Assembly: GCF_019236175.1 (NCBI RefSeq)
Contig: NZ_JAFAJM010000019.1
Span: forward strand, 62,001 to 126,000
Length of the DNA: 64,000 nt
Reading direction: 5' to 3'
Source of the DNA: Chryseobacterium sp.
GTDB lineage: Bacteria > Bacteroidota > Bacteroidia > Flavobacteriales > Weeksellaceae
Within the stretch, counting starts at the first letter, position 1, and each line of letters begins with the position of its first letter. The notes beneath the pieces were generated by a model, which did no database searches, was not told the origin of the DNA, and saw only the letters and a program-made list of their open reading frames with translations. Below, in pieces: positions 8,948 to 18,103 of this stretch. A program made the translations under genes and the position numbers.

Positions 8948-8959
8948 TAACACTGTTAG
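8947..8959. promoter_or_regulatory. TetR operator copy 1, CTAACACTGTTAG
   Basis: A perfect palindrome (CTAACA-C-TGTTAG) between the -7 box and start codon of the tetR-type gene. Three further copies of nearly the same 13-mer lie before the efflux operon at 9588, 9716 and 9854. Confidence 0.8.
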
Positions 8960-8971
8960 TAATAAATTATC

Positions 8972-9568
8972 ATGGGCCTACATGAACGTCGTCAAAGAGA
9001 AAAAGAATCCATCCGTGCAAATATTTTGCAGGCTGCATTCACTTTGGCTAAAACTGAGGGCTGGGCTTCACTTTCTATGCGTAAAATAGCAGACGCTATT
9101 GAGTATAGTGCTCCGGTAGTATATGATTATTTTGAAAACAAGGAAGCCATTTTATTCGAAATCTCTTTAGATGGCTTTCACAAATTACATATAGAATTAT
9201 TAAAAGCACAGCAGAAACACGAAACTCCGGAAGATCAGCTTGTGGCTATTGTAGACGCTTACTGGAATTTCGCTTTTAAGAATAAAGAATATTACCAACT
9301 TATGTTTGGGCTGGGAATGCAGTGTTGTGGAAAAGGACAGATGAAAAAGGAATTTTCGTCATTCCAAGAGCTGATTTACGAATGTACTTACAACATTATC
9401 AAGAAGAACGGTTCTAACCCGGATAATGCATGTCACATGTCTCACGCTCTTTTTTCAGCAGTACACGGAATGATTTCAATCATGATGATGCGTACAGCAG
9501 ACATCCCGTCAACTATGAATAAAACAACTTTGGACGAAACTGTTTCGGCTTTTATTAAGTCTTTATAA
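8972..9568 (+). CDS. TetR/AcrR-family repressor of the adjacent RND pump
   Basis: A 198-residue TetR-type regulator. The N-terminal DNA-binding domain (ANILQAAFTLAKTEGWASLS, MRKIADAIEYSAPVVYDYFE) spans about residues 17-65. A helical ligand domain with cysteines (GLGMQCCGKG) follows. It lies 371 bp upstream of the adaptor-pump-channel operon in the same direction. Palindromic operators occur in its own promoter and three times in the gap to the pump, so autorepression and control of the pump are likely. The inducer is unknown. The start at 8972 follows the operator by 12 nt. Confidence 0.92.
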   Translation: MGLHERRQREKESIRANILQAAFTLAKTEGWASLSMRKIADAIEYSAPVVYDYFENKEAILFEISLDGFHKLHIELLKAQQKHETPEDQLVAIVDAYWNFAFKNKEYYQLMFGLGMQCCGKGQMKKEFSSFQELIYECTYNIIKKNGSNPDNACHMSHALFSAVHGMISIMMMRTADIPSTMNKTTLDETVSAFIKSL

Positions 9569-9570
9569 AA

Positions 9571-9614
9571 TTTTTTTGAATCAAAAATTAACACCGTTAG
9601 GAAACTTAACACTG
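9571..9614. promoter_or_regulatory. TetR operator copy 2 with adjacent half-site
   Basis: TTAACACCGTTAG at 9588-9600, then a half-site TTAACACTG at 9606-9614. The unit is preceded by a T-run (9571-9577), as in copies 3 and 4. Confidence 0.7.
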
Positions 9615-9700
9615 AATTAATATAATTAATTCGTTTAAACCTAATTAAAGCAAAAACTATTTATGCAAAATCATAAACATTCAATTGTTAAAGCTAAGCA

Positions 9701-9728
9701 TTTTTTCTTCAAAGATTAACACCGTTAG
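9701..9728. promoter_or_regulatory. TetR operator copy 3
   Basis: TTAACACCGTTAG at 9716-9728, preceded by a T-run at 9701-9706 and followed by CAAAATTAACA. The same arrangement recurs about 130 bp either side. Confidence 0.7.
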
Positions 9729-9835
9729 CAAAATTAACATAGATTACACCTCACATCTTCATATACTTAAATACATTAAAAACAATTTTCAATTATGGAA
9801 ACAATCGACTTGATCGGACATTAAAAATTCTGTAA

Positions 9836-9866
9836 TTTTTTTTGAACAAATTATTAACACTGTTAG
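9836..9866. promoter_or_regulatory. TetR operator copy 4, closest to the pump operon
   Basis: TTAACACTGTTAG at 9854-9866, preceded by a T-run and TTTG (9836-9844) and followed by GGAAAAAA. It lies 74 bp before the adaptor start codon. TTTG at 9841-9844 could act as a -33 box, though no good -7 box is seen at the expected distance. Confidence 0.7.
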
Positions 9867-9939
9867 GAAAAAAAACAGCATTTATTAAAAGAAACATTTA
9901 CTTAAATCTAACACTTCATTTAAAAAAATTAAACTAACA

Positions 9940-11100
9940 ATGAAAATACCTGGAAAAACAAGGTTTATTGTACTTATTGCAAGTATAATTCTTTTACAGA
10001 GCTGCACAAAAGCTGCAGAAGGATCCAATGCCGCACCTCCAGCTCCTGAACTTCCGGTTTATACCGTTATTACCTCTCCCGCTACTACATATCAGGAATT
10101 CCCAACTGCCCTAGAAGGAAAAAACAATGTGGAAATCAGATCTCAGGTAGACGGCTATCTTGACAGAATTTATGTAGAGGAAGGCGCTTATGTAAGAGCC
10201 GGGCAGCCTTTATTTAAAATAGACTCAAGAAGCTATGGGGAACAGATGAATATGGCACAGGCAAATCTGCAGGCTGCCAATGCGAATATACAGAAAGCAA
10301 AAGTAGAAGTGGACAGACTTCAGCCGCTGGTCGCCGCAAAAGTGGTTTCAGATGTACAGCTGAAAACAGCAAAAGCCAATTATGAGGCTGCCGTTGCCGC
10401 TGCTGCTCAGGCCAGAGCTTCTGTGGGAAGCGCAAAAATCAATGTAGGATTTACAACTATTACAGCACCCGTAAGCGGTTATATCGGCAGAATCCCATAT
10501 AAAAAAGGAAGTCTGATCTCAAAAACAGATCCGAATCCATTGACATTATTATCAGATATCAGCGAGATCTATGCGTATTTCTCTTTAAGCGAACTGGACT
10601 TTATTGCTTTTCAAAATAAATATCCGGGGGCTACTTTAGAGGAAAAACTGAAAAATATGCCGATGGTGGAACTTGTCATTGCCGATAACAGTACTTATCC
10701 GGAAAAAGGAAAACTGAGTATTGTAGACGGACAGTTTGATAAAACAACCGGAGCCATCAGTGTACGTGCTGTTTTCCCTAATACCAAAGGAGCATTGAGA
10801 ACAGGAAATACCGGAAGAGTGCGTATGCCACAGCTGATTTCCAATGCAGTGGTTATTCCACAGGAATCTACCTTTGAGATTCAGGATAAAACTTATGTTT
10901 ACGTGATGAATAAGGATCAGAAAGTAACCGGAAAACCGGTGAAAATATCCGGAAAAACAGACAGCTATTATTTTATTTCTGAAGGACTTTCTCCGGGAGA
11001 AAAAATCGTATACACCGGAATCGGAATCCTGAAAGACGGAGCTTCCATCAGACCAAAAGCCATTTCTTCTGACAGTTTATTGAAAGCGAAACCTTTGTAA
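9940..11100 (+). CDS. RND efflux periplasmic adaptor (AcrA/MexA type)
   Basis: A 386-residue membrane-fusion lipoprotein. The signal ends in LLQSC, so Cys22 should be lipidated. Then come the lipoyl/barrel-sandwich halves (GYLDRIYVEEGAYVRAGQPL and ITAPVSGYIGRIPYKKGSLI), an alpha-helical hairpin rich in Ala and Gln between them, and the beta-barrel and membrane-proximal domains. It bridges the pump to the outer-membrane channel. It heads the operon adaptor-pump-channel, 37 nt before the pump gene, and is probably repressed by the upstream TetR protein. Confidence 0.93.
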   Translation: MKIPGKTRFIVLIASIILLQSCTKAAEGSNAAPPAPELPVYTVITSPATTYQEFPTALEGKNNVEIRSQVDGYLDRIYVEEGAYVRAGQPLFKIDSRSYGEQMNMAQANLQAANANIQKAKVEVDRLQPLVAAKVVSDVQLKTAKANYEAAVAAAAQARASVGSAKINVGFTTITAPVSGYIGRIPYKKGSLISKTDPNPLTLLSDISEIYAYFSLSELDFIAFQNKYPGATLEEKLKNMPMVELVIADNSTYPEKGKLSIVDGQFDKTTGAISVRAVFPNTKGALRTGNTGRVRMPQLISNAVVIPQESTFEIQDKTYVYVMNKDQKVTGKPVKISGKTDSYYFISEGLSPGEKIVYTGIGILKDGASIRPKAISSDSLLKAKPL

Positions 11101-11137
11101 TATTCTGAAAGCAGAGACTTAAAAAAATAAACTTCTT

Positions 11138-14100
11138 ATGTTAAAACAATTTATAGAAAGACCGGTACTTTCAACGGTCATCTCCATAATACTTTTATTA
11201 TTGGGAGCATTATCTCTCTTTAATTTACCGATTGCCCTCTTTCCGGACATTGCTCCGCCAAGTGTTCAGGTAACGGCTTTTTATCCGGGAGCCAATGCTG
11301 AGGTTGTCGCCCGTTCTGTAGCCACCCCGATTGAGGAGGCCGTAAACGGAGTAGAAAATATGACCTATATGACTTCTAACTCCAGTAATGACGGTACGAT
11401 GACACTGAGCGTTTTCTTCAAACAGGGTGCAGATCCTGATAATGCAGCCGTAAACGTTCAGAACCGTGTATCAAAAGCCATGAGCCAGCTTCCTCAGGAA
11501 GTAGTACAGGCCGGGATTTCCACGCAGAAAGTTCAGAACAGTATGATCATGTTCATGGGATTAACCAGTGAAGATGCTAAACAATACGACGAACTTTTCC
11601 TACAGAATTACCTGAAGATTAACGTGATTCCACAGATCCAGCGTATTCCGGGAGTTGCCCAGGCTCAGGTATTCGGAACCAGAGATTATTCCATGAGAAT
11701 CTGGCTGAAACCTGACAGATTAGCCGCTAATAACCTTTCTCCACAGGAAGTACTTGCAGCGATTAAAGATCATAACCTTGAAGCTGCTCCGGGCCGTCTC
11801 GGACAGGGAAGCAAGGAAACCTATGAATACATCCTTAAATATAAAGGAAAACTGAATAAAGGAGAAGATTACGAAAGTATTGCCATTAAGGCAAACAGCG
11901 ACGGATCATTCCTCAGACTGAAAGATGTGGCAAGAGTGGAATTTGGTTCTTATACCTATACCGCAACCAACAGAGTAGACGGAAAACCGGTTGCCGGATT
12001 TGCAATTTTACAGACTGCCGGTTCCAATGCCAATGAAATCCTTACAGAAATCGAAAAGCAGGTAAAAGTAATGGAAACTACCCTGCCGAAAGGTGTAAAA
12101 CCAATCATTATGTACAACTCCAAAGACTTCCTGGATGCTTCTATTCATCAGGTTGTGGAAACATTGGTGATTGCTTTTATCCTGGTATTTATTGTCGTGT
12201 ATATTTTCCTTCAGGATTTCAGATCTACATTAATTCCGGCTATTGCCGTACCGGTTGCCATTATTGGTACTTTCTTCTTCCTTCAGCTGTTCGGTTTCAG
12301 TATCAACATGCTTACTCTGTTTGCCCTGGTTCTGGCCATCGGTATCGTAGTGGATGATGCCATTGTGGTGGTAGAAGCCGTGCACTCCAAAATGGAACAG
12401 ACGGGAATGCCGGTGGAACATGCTACTATGAATTCTATGAGTGAAATTTCAGGAGCCATTATTTCAATTACCCTGGTGATGTGTGCCGTTTTTATTCCGG
12501 TAGGTTTCATGCAGGGACCTGCAGGAGTTTTCTACAGACAGTTTGCTTTCACTCTGGCGATCGCCATCCTGATCTCAGCAATTAATGCCTTAACACTGAG
12601 TCCGGCATTATGCGCCATGTTCCTGAATGATCCTCAGGGAGAGCATGGAGAGCACGGTCATAAAAAAGGTTTTGGAGCAAGATTTTTCAATGCCTTCAAT
12701 GCCAGCTTCAACACCATGACCAGAAAATATATTTACAGTCTTAAATTTCTGATTAAAAATAAATGGCTAGCCATAGGCGGGCTGGTTGTTATTACAGCAG
12801 CCAGTGTTTTTCTGATCAAAAAAGCACCTTCAGGATTTATTCCTACAGAAGACCAGGGATTTGTACTGTATGCCGTGAATACTCCTCCCGGAAGTTCACT
12901 GGAGAGAACTCACAGAGCAACAGAACAGATCGACAAGATCATCAACGGGGAAAAAGCAACCAATCACCTTTGGGTAGCAGACGGAATGAATTTTATCAGT
13001 AATGCCAATGCATCTCCTTATTCTGCGGGCTTTATCAAGCTTAAAGATTATGACAAACGCGGGGATATGAAAGATCCGGACCAGATTGCTGCAACTCTTA
13101 CAGGAAAGGTAGCTCAGGTAAAAGATGCCAATGCATTCTTCTTTAACTTCCCGACTGTACAAGGTTTCGGGAACGTTTCCGGTTTTGAATTCATGCTTCA
13201 GGATAAAACAAACGGTTCTTTTGAACAGTTGGGAACAACTACTCAACAGTTCATCGGAGAGCTGATGAAACGTCCGGAAATAGCCTTTGCTTTTACCACC
13301 TATGCTGCCGGAAACCCTCAGTATACCATTAATGTGGATACCGATAAAGCTAACCAGTTGGGTGTTTCTGTCACGGAACTGATGCAGACTATGCAGATCT
13401 ATTTCGGAAGTAGCTTTGTCTCAGATTTCAACAGATTCGGAAAATATTACAGAGTAATGGCACAGGCAGATATTCCTTACCGTACGGATGTGAACTCTCT
13501 GGAAGGAATTTATGTTAAAAATAAAATGGGAGAAATGGTTCCGGCAAAAACTTTAGTGACCTTAAAGAGATCTTTCGGTCCTGAAACGGTAACCCGAAAC
13601 AATCTCTTCAATGCAGTAACAATCAACGGTACCCCAAAACCCGGATACAGTACCGGAGATGCAATCAAAGCAGTAGAAGAAGTGGCTCAGAAATCACTTC
13701 CAAGAGGTTATGGTTATGAATGGACAGGGATTACCCGTGAAGAAATTAAAACAAGCGGACAGACTGCTTTTATTTTCTTCCTAAGTATTCTTTTCGTGTA
13801 CTTCCTTCTGGCAGCACAATATGAAAGCTACATTCTTCCGTTTGCCATCATCCTTACCATTCCAACAGGAATATTCGGAGTATTTGCCTTTACCGGATTA
13901 GCGGGAATCGACAATAATATTTATGTGCAGGTAGGACTGATCATGCTGGTCGGATTATTAGCCAAAAATGCTATTTTGATTGTAGAATTTGCGGTACAGA
14001 GAAGAAAAGCAGGAAAGTCTTTGATAGAATCGGCTCTTCAGGCATCAAGATTACGTTTAAGACCGATCTTAATGACGTCTTTTGCCTTTATTGTGGGAAT

Positions 14101-14320
14101 GCTTCCTCTGGTATGGACACAGGGCGCTTCGTCGAAAGGTAACCACTCTATTGGCTACAGCACCGTAGGCGGAATGTTAACAGGAGTTCTTTTCGGAATA
14201 TTTATCATTCCTGTTATGTATGTTATATTCCAGTATCTGCATGAAAAAATGCCAAGCAGAAAAAAGAAAAGACTTCAAAGACAAAAACTGGAGGAAGAAC
14301 TTTTGGCGACTCCTCACTAA
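11138..14320 (+). CDS. RND multidrug efflux permease (AcrB/HAE1 type)
   Basis: A 1060-residue inner-membrane proton/drug antiporter. It starts with LKQFIERPVLSTVISIILLL and has the two duplicated halves, each with a large periplasmic porter loop. The proton-relay Asp pair is in GIVVDDAIVVVEAVH (TM4). The second half contains GLLAKNAILIVEFAVQ (TM10) and the LRPILMTSFAFIVGMLPL signature. Length matches AcrB/MexB (about 1045). The cytoplasmic tail is basic. It forms a tripartite pump with the lipoprotein adaptor and the TolC-like channel on either side. The drug range cannot be read from the sequence. Confidence 0.96.
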   Translation: MLKQFIERPVLSTVISIILLLLGALSLFNLPIALFPDIAPPSVQVTAFYPGANAEVVARSVATPIEEAVNGVENMTYMTSNSSNDGTMTLSVFFKQGADPDNAAVNVQNRVSKAMSQLPQEVVQAGISTQKVQNSMIMFMGLTSEDAKQYDELFLQNYLKINVIPQIQRIPGVAQAQVFGTRDYSMRIWLKPDRLAANNLSPQEVLAAIKDHNLEAAPGRLGQGSKETYEYILKYKGKLNKGEDYESIAIKANSDGSFLRLKDVARVEFGSYTYTATNRVDGKPVAGFAILQTAGSNANEILTEIEKQVKVMETTLPKGVKPIIMYNSKDFLDASIHQVVETLVIAFILVFIVVYIFLQDFRSTLIPAIAVPVAIIGTFFFLQLFGFSINMLTLFALVLAIGIVVDDAIVVVEAVHSKMEQTGMPVEHATMNSMSEISGAIISITLVMCAVFIPVGFMQGPAGVFYRQFAFTLAIAILISAINALTLSPALCAMFLNDPQGEHGEHGHKKGFGARFFNAFNASFNTMTRKYIYSLKFLIKNKWLAIGGLVVITAASVFLIKKAPSGFIPTEDQGFVLYAVNTPPGSSLERTHRATEQIDKIINGEKATNHLWVADGMNFISNANASPYSAGFIKLKDYDKRGDMKDPDQIAATLTGKVAQVKDANAFFFNFPTVQGFGNVSGFEFMLQDKTNGSFEQLGTTTQQFIGELMKRPEIAFAFTTYAAGNPQYTINVDTDKANQLGVSVTELMQTMQIYFGSSFVSDFNRFGKYYRVMAQADIPYRTDVNSLEGIYVKNKMGEMVPAKTLVTLKRSFGPETVTRNNLFNAVTINGTPKPGYSTGDAIKAVEEVAQKSLPRGYGYEWTGITREEIKTSGQTAFIFFLSILFVYFLLAAQYESYILPFAIILTIPTGIFGVFAFTGLAGIDNNIYVQVGLIMLVGLLAKNAILIVEFAVQRRKAGKSLIESALQASRLRLRPILMTSFAFIVGMLPLVWTQGASSKGNHSIGYSTVGGMLTGVLFGIFIIPVMYVIFQYLHEKMPSRKKKRLQRQKLEEELLATPH

Positions 14321-14470
14321 TAAAATAGGAATGACTCAACTTTGAGAAAACTTTAAAAACGACCTCCGTTCTTAATGGTTTTTTAAAGCACAACTGTTCT
14401 CCTACTAAAGACTATTCTGCTTCAGTAAAAACCTCTCAAAGTTTTGCATTCAATTAAAAGTTTAAAAACT

Positions 14471-15883
14471 ATGAAAAGATTAAAAAATATTATTCTAACA
14501 TTTGCGCTGGCTCTAGGCTCTGTTTCCTGTGTGTCAAAACTGGCTTACACAGAACCGGACCTACCGCTTCCGGAAAAGTTTCAGTATACGGCAACAGCTG
14601 ATACCGCCAGTGTTGCCAGCCTGGAATGGAAACAATTTTTCAGCGATCCTATTTTGCAGGGATTGATTGAAAAAGGAATTCAACATAACTATGATCTTCA
14701 GATTGCCCTGAAGCAAGTGGCTTCTTCACAGGAAAAGCTAAAACAGGCAAAATATATGCAATATCCTGATGTTGGGTTCGGAGTAAGCGGGCAGATTTCA
14801 AAACCTTCGAAAAACAGCATGAACGGGCAGAGCTTAAATTTGTTTTTAGGACAAAGTCATGTCGAAGATTATAACGCGGCATTCAATCTTTCCTGGGAAG
14901 CCGATATTTGGGGAAAAATCAAAAATCAGCAGGAAGTTTCAAGAATGCAGTATTTACAAACGTATGAAGCCTCCAAGGCTGTTCAGACTCAGGTAGTCGC
15001 AGCTATTGCCCAGGGATATTACAATCTTTTAATGCTGGACAAGCAGCTCGGTATTGCCAGATCCAATCTGGAATTAACAGGAAATACCCTGCTGATTACT
15101 CAGAAAATGTGGGAAAGCGGTGATACGACTTCTTTAGGAGTCCAGCAGGCTACTGCTCAAAAGCAGGCCACTGAACTTTTGATCTCTCAGCTGGAGCAGA
15201 ATATTGCCATTCAGGAAAATGCATTGAGTATTTTAGTGGGAGAAACTCCGAATAAAATAAGCAGAACGATTGAAATGTCCGATACTTCACTGCCTCAGAA
15301 TATTACAGCAGGGCTTCCTGCAGCGATGGTGAGCCGCAGACCGGATGTACGCCAGCAGGAACTTGTTTTACTGGAATCCAATGCTATGGTAGGAATTGCT
15401 CAGGCCAATATGTATCCTGCATTGAAAATCACGGCAAACGGAGGAGTCAATTCATTTAAATTTGACAACTGGTTTCAGATTCCGGCTTCATTGTTCGGAT
15501 CGGTTTTAGGTGGAATTACTCAGCCTATTTTCCAGAAAAGACAACTGAAAACAGATCTTGAAGTGGCTAAGATCCAGAGAGAGAAAAATGTATTAGCTTT
15601 CCGTCAGTCGGTACTGAATGCCGTAGGTGAAGTTTCCGATGCGTTGGTTTCCAATGAAAATTTAAAAATTCAGGAACAGAAAGCCACCGAACAGGCAACT
15701 ACCCTAAAAGACGGAATTAAAAGCGCACAACTTCTTTACAGAGGAGGTTCAGCCAACTATCTGGAAGTGATTACAGCACAGGGAAACTCCCTACAGGCAG
15801 AGCTGAATCTGGCTTCCATTAAAAGACAGAGATTAAGCAGCATTGTAGATTTATACAGAGCGCTGGGCGGCGGTTGGAAGTAG
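14471..15883 (+). CDS. Outer-membrane efflux channel (OprM/NodT family)
   Basis: A 470-residue lipoprotein channel. The signal MKRLKNIILTFALALGSVSC gives a lipidated Cys20. Two repeated coiled-coil halves follow, each with the OMF pattern (NLSWEADIWGKIKNQQEVSR, then AAMVSRRPDVRQQELVLLES). The second half ends in YRGGSANYLEVITAQGNSLQ and DLYRALGGGWK, a typical family terminus. I start at 14471; an upstream start at 14444 adds nine residues ahead of a clear lipoprotein signal. It is the third gene of the RND operon, 150 nt after the pump, and has its own terminator downstream. Confidence 0.93.
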   Translation: MKRLKNIILTFALALGSVSCVSKLAYTEPDLPLPEKFQYTATADTASVASLEWKQFFSDPILQGLIEKGIQHNYDLQIALKQVASSQEKLKQAKYMQYPDVGFGVSGQISKPSKNSMNGQSLNLFLGQSHVEDYNAAFNLSWEADIWGKIKNQQEVSRMQYLQTYEASKAVQTQVVAAIAQGYYNLLMLDKQLGIARSNLELTGNTLLITQKMWESGDTTSLGVQQATAQKQATELLISQLEQNIAIQENALSILVGETPNKISRTIEMSDTSLPQNITAGLPAAMVSRRPDVRQQELVLLESNAMVGIAQANMYPALKITANGGVNSFKFDNWFQIPASLFGSVLGGITQPIFQKRQLKTDLEVAKIQREKNVLAFRQSVLNAVGEVSDALVSNENLKIQEQKATEQATTLKDGIKSAQLLYRGGSANYLEVITAQGNSLQAELNLASIKRQRLSSIVDLYRALGGGWK

Positions 15884-15906
15884 TAATTTAAATTATATTG
15901 TTTGAT

Positions 15907-15932
15907 TGCGGTTCTTCGGGACCGCATTTTTT
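15907..15932 (+). terminator. Terminator of the RND efflux operon
   Basis: Stem TGCGGTTC / GGACCGCA (one G-T pair) with a TTCG tetraloop, followed by six T residues. Confidence 0.88.
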
Positions 15933-15970
15933 GTTATTCTCTTTAGTGAAAAAAGCTGAGGATTTTTTAG

Positions 15971-16049
15971 ACCACGGATGCACGAACTTCTTTTATTAAT
16001 GAATACATTTTTTTAGCAATTTAATAATTTTCATCTGTGTATTCATAGC
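15971..16049. repeat. Degenerate intergenic inverted element
   Basis: The left end ACCACGGATGCACGAA and right end CATCTGTGTATTCATAGC are imperfect inverted copies (about 9 of 16 positions). The wording matches the 'cacgaatgcacgaat' style of dispersed intergenic repeats I associate with Flavobacteriia. It lies between the pump operon and miaA and contains no gene. Confidence 0.35.
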
Positions 16050-16147
16050 AAAAACAACCTTAATGATTTAAAAAAATCTAACACATAGATCTATAGGTTG
16101 TATGATATTGATGTATTCGTACTAATCTTCTCAGGGATCGCAAATAA

Positions 16148-17062
16148 TTATTTCAGAAACTGCCCCGCAATCCATTGAAGCAAGTCCTCGTAGTCCGCCT
16201 GTGAATATCCCAACGGCAGATAATGAATATCTTCCGCTCTTCTGTACCATGTCAGTTGGCGTTTGGCATATCTTCTGCTATTTTTTTTAATTTCAGAAAC
16301 GGCAAAATCCAAATCCCATTCACCATCAAAATATTTGAATAGTTCAGAGTAGCCCACCGTATTTAAGGCAGTAAGTCCTTTGAATTTTTCTAACCCTTTT
16401 ACCTCATCCAGAAGCCCTTTTTCTATCATGATATCAACTCTGCGATTGATCCTCTCATACAATTCTTCTCTTGGGGCTTCAATTCCGATTCTGATAACAC
16501 TGAAATCTCTTGAATCCTGCGAAACAGCAATCTGTTCAGAATATTTTTTATCTGTTTGCCAGATCACATCAATAGCCCGTAAAAGTCTTCTGTGATTGTG
16601 AATATCCACTATTTCAAAATATTCAGGATCAAGTTCCTTCAGAATCTCCTGAAGTTTTTCAATTCCCTCCTGCTCCATCATATGCTGAAGTTTTTCCTGA
16701 TGAGCTGCATTGGCTTCAGGCAGATCATTCAGCCCTTCAATGACGGCCTTTTCATACATCATGCTTCCGCCGACAAGAATGACGGTATCATGCGTTTTAA
16801 AAAGCTCTTTGAGTTTTTTCAGGGCATCTTCTTCGTATTGCCCGATAGAATAATAGTCTTCTACTGAAAGATTTCCGATAAAATGATGCGGAGCTTCAGC
16901 CAGTTCCTCTTCGGAAGGAGCGGCAGTTCCTATTTTCATTTCTCTAAAAAACTGTCTGGAATCACAGGAAACAATCTCTGTATTGAAATATTGAGCCAGA
17001 TCAATTGCTAATTTTGTTTTACCAATTCCGGTGGGGCCTACAACAGAAATTAAATTTTTCAT
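16148..17062 (-). CDS. miaA: tRNA dimethylallyltransferase
   Basis: Adds an isopentenyl group from DMAPP to A37 of tRNAs that read UNN codons. The P-loop is GPTGIGKT at residues 9-16. Other family motifs are ISxDSRQFF-like (EIVSCDSRQFFREMKIGTA), APHHFIG, VGGSMMYEKAV and the C-terminal NSRRYAKRQLTWYRR. The 304 residues are full length. It is divergent from yicC. A canonical -7 box for the yicC direction lies at 17132-17139. Confidence 0.95.
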   Translation of the reverse strand: MKNLISVVGPTGIGKTKLAIDLAQYFNTEIVSCDSRQFFREMKIGTAAPSEEELAEAPHHFIGNLSVEDYYSIGQYEEDALKKLKELFKTHDTVILVGGSMMYEKAVIEGLNDLPEANAAHQEKLQHMMEQEGIEKLQEILKELDPEYFEIVDIHNHRRLLRAIDVIWQTDKKYSEQIAVSQDSRDFSVIRIGIEAPREELYERINRRVDIMIEKGLLDEVKGLEKFKGLTALNTVGYSELFKYFDGEWDLDFAVSEIKKNSRRYAKRQLTWYRRAEDIHYLPLGYSQADYEDLLQWIAGQFLK

Positions 17063-17131
17063 CGGTTCACGTTCATTAATTTATCGGTCGCTTGAAATCT
17101 CTATAGATTTCACTGTGCTAATTTAAATGTT

Positions 17132-17139
17132 TATCTTTG
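17132..17139 (+). promoter_or_regulatory. Possible -7 box before yicC
   Basis: TATCTTTG matches TAnnTTTG and sits 18 nt before the yicC start. No clear -33 TTTG is seen, so it is only a candidate. Confidence 0.4.
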
Positions 17140-17156
17140 TAGAACAATAAAAAACT

Positions 17157-18014
17157 ATGATTTTATCAATGACCGGCTTCGGTAGAGCCGAAGGTGTTTT
17201 TGAAGGAAAAAAAATAACAATAGATATTAAATCATTGAACAGCAAGAGCTTTGATTTAAATATCAAAATTCCTTTACGCTATAAAGAGAAAGAATTTGAG
17301 ATCAGAAAAATTCTTAACGATAGAATTATCCGTGGAAAAGTAGACTGCTACGTCAACCTGGAAAATCTTGAAGAATCAAACGATGTAAAAATTAATAAAA
17401 ATTTAATTGATTCCTACATCAATGAACTTAAGAATATCGCTTCAGACGGACCTGATTTTGAATACCTGAAAATGGCAGTACGACTTCCTGATGCCATTAC
17501 CTCAAGGCCTGATGAGCTGACAGAAGGAGAATGGGAAGCATTGGCAAAAATTGTGAATGCCGCTGTTGACAGGTTTGAAGAATTCAGAACTACTGAAGGC
17601 AGTATTTTGCATGAAGAATTACACAGAAATATTCAGAATATTGACAAATATCTGGCTGAAGTGATTCCGTTTGAAGAAGAAAGAATTGTCAGTGTAAAAG
17701 AACGATATCAAAAATCCCTGAAAGAATTTGAAAACGTGGATGAAACCCGTTTTTATCAGGAAATGGCCTATTTTACGGAAAAACTTGATATCTCGGAGGA
17801 AAAGGTAAGACTTACCCAACACCTGAAATATTATAAAGAAGTAATGGATAACGAATCTTTCAATGGAAAAAAACTGGGCTTTATTTCTCAGGAAATCGGA
17901 AGAGAGATCAATACATTAGGTTCTAAAGCCAATCACGCTGAAATTCAGAAACTGGTTGTGATGATGAAAGATGATTTGGAAAAAATCAAAGAACAAACGT
18001 TAAACGTGTTGTAA
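17157..18014 (+). CDS. yicC: YicC/YloC-family endoribonuclease
   Basis: A 285-residue cytoplasmic protein of the YicC family. The N-terminus MILSMTGFGRAEG is the family hallmark. The C-terminal domain carries DISEEKVRLTQHLKYYKEVM and GKKLGFISQEIGREINTLGS, then KANHAEIQKLVVMMKDDLEK. YicC of E. coli is described as an endoribonuclease that works with PNPase on small RNAs; activity here is by homology. The gene lies just upstream of gmk, an arrangement found in many bacteria, with a repeat-rich 89-nt gap between them. Confidence 0.92.
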   Translation: MILSMTGFGRAEGVFEGKKITIDIKSLNSKSFDLNIKIPLRYKEKEFEIRKILNDRIIRGKVDCYVNLENLEESNDVKINKNLIDSYINELKNIASDGPDFEYLKMAVRLPDAITSRPDELTEGEWEALAKIVNAAVDRFEEFRTTEGSILHEELHRNIQNIDKYLAEVIPFEEERIVSVKERYQKSLKEFENVDETRFYQEMAYFTEKLDISEEKVRLTQHLKYYKEVMDNESFNGKKLGFISQEIGREINTLGSKANHAEIQKLVVMMKDDLEKIKEQTLNVL

Positions 18015-18103
18015 GTTACGAGGTCTGAAATTCGGGGGGTTATTGGTTTTAGAAAAAAGAAAATCACCCGGAATTCAAAACCCGAAACCCGAAACTAAAA
18101 AAT
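18015..18103. repeat. Intergenic repeat-rich hairpin element (CCCGAAAC type)
   Basis: Between yicC and gmk. Two tandem CCCGAAAC units lie at 18081-18095. GAAATTCGGGGGG near 18027 pairs imperfectly with CACCCGGAATTC near 18065-18076. Similar word-like elements of other composition flank gmk and a later gene, so these seem to be dispersed intergenic elements. Confidence 0.45.

Noticed and set aside
14338..14443. Inverted repeat AACTTTGAGA / TCTCAAAGTT between the RND pump and the outer-membrane channel
   Set aside because: Arms are 10 bp but nearly 90 bp apart with no further pairing; could be chance in AT-rich DNA.
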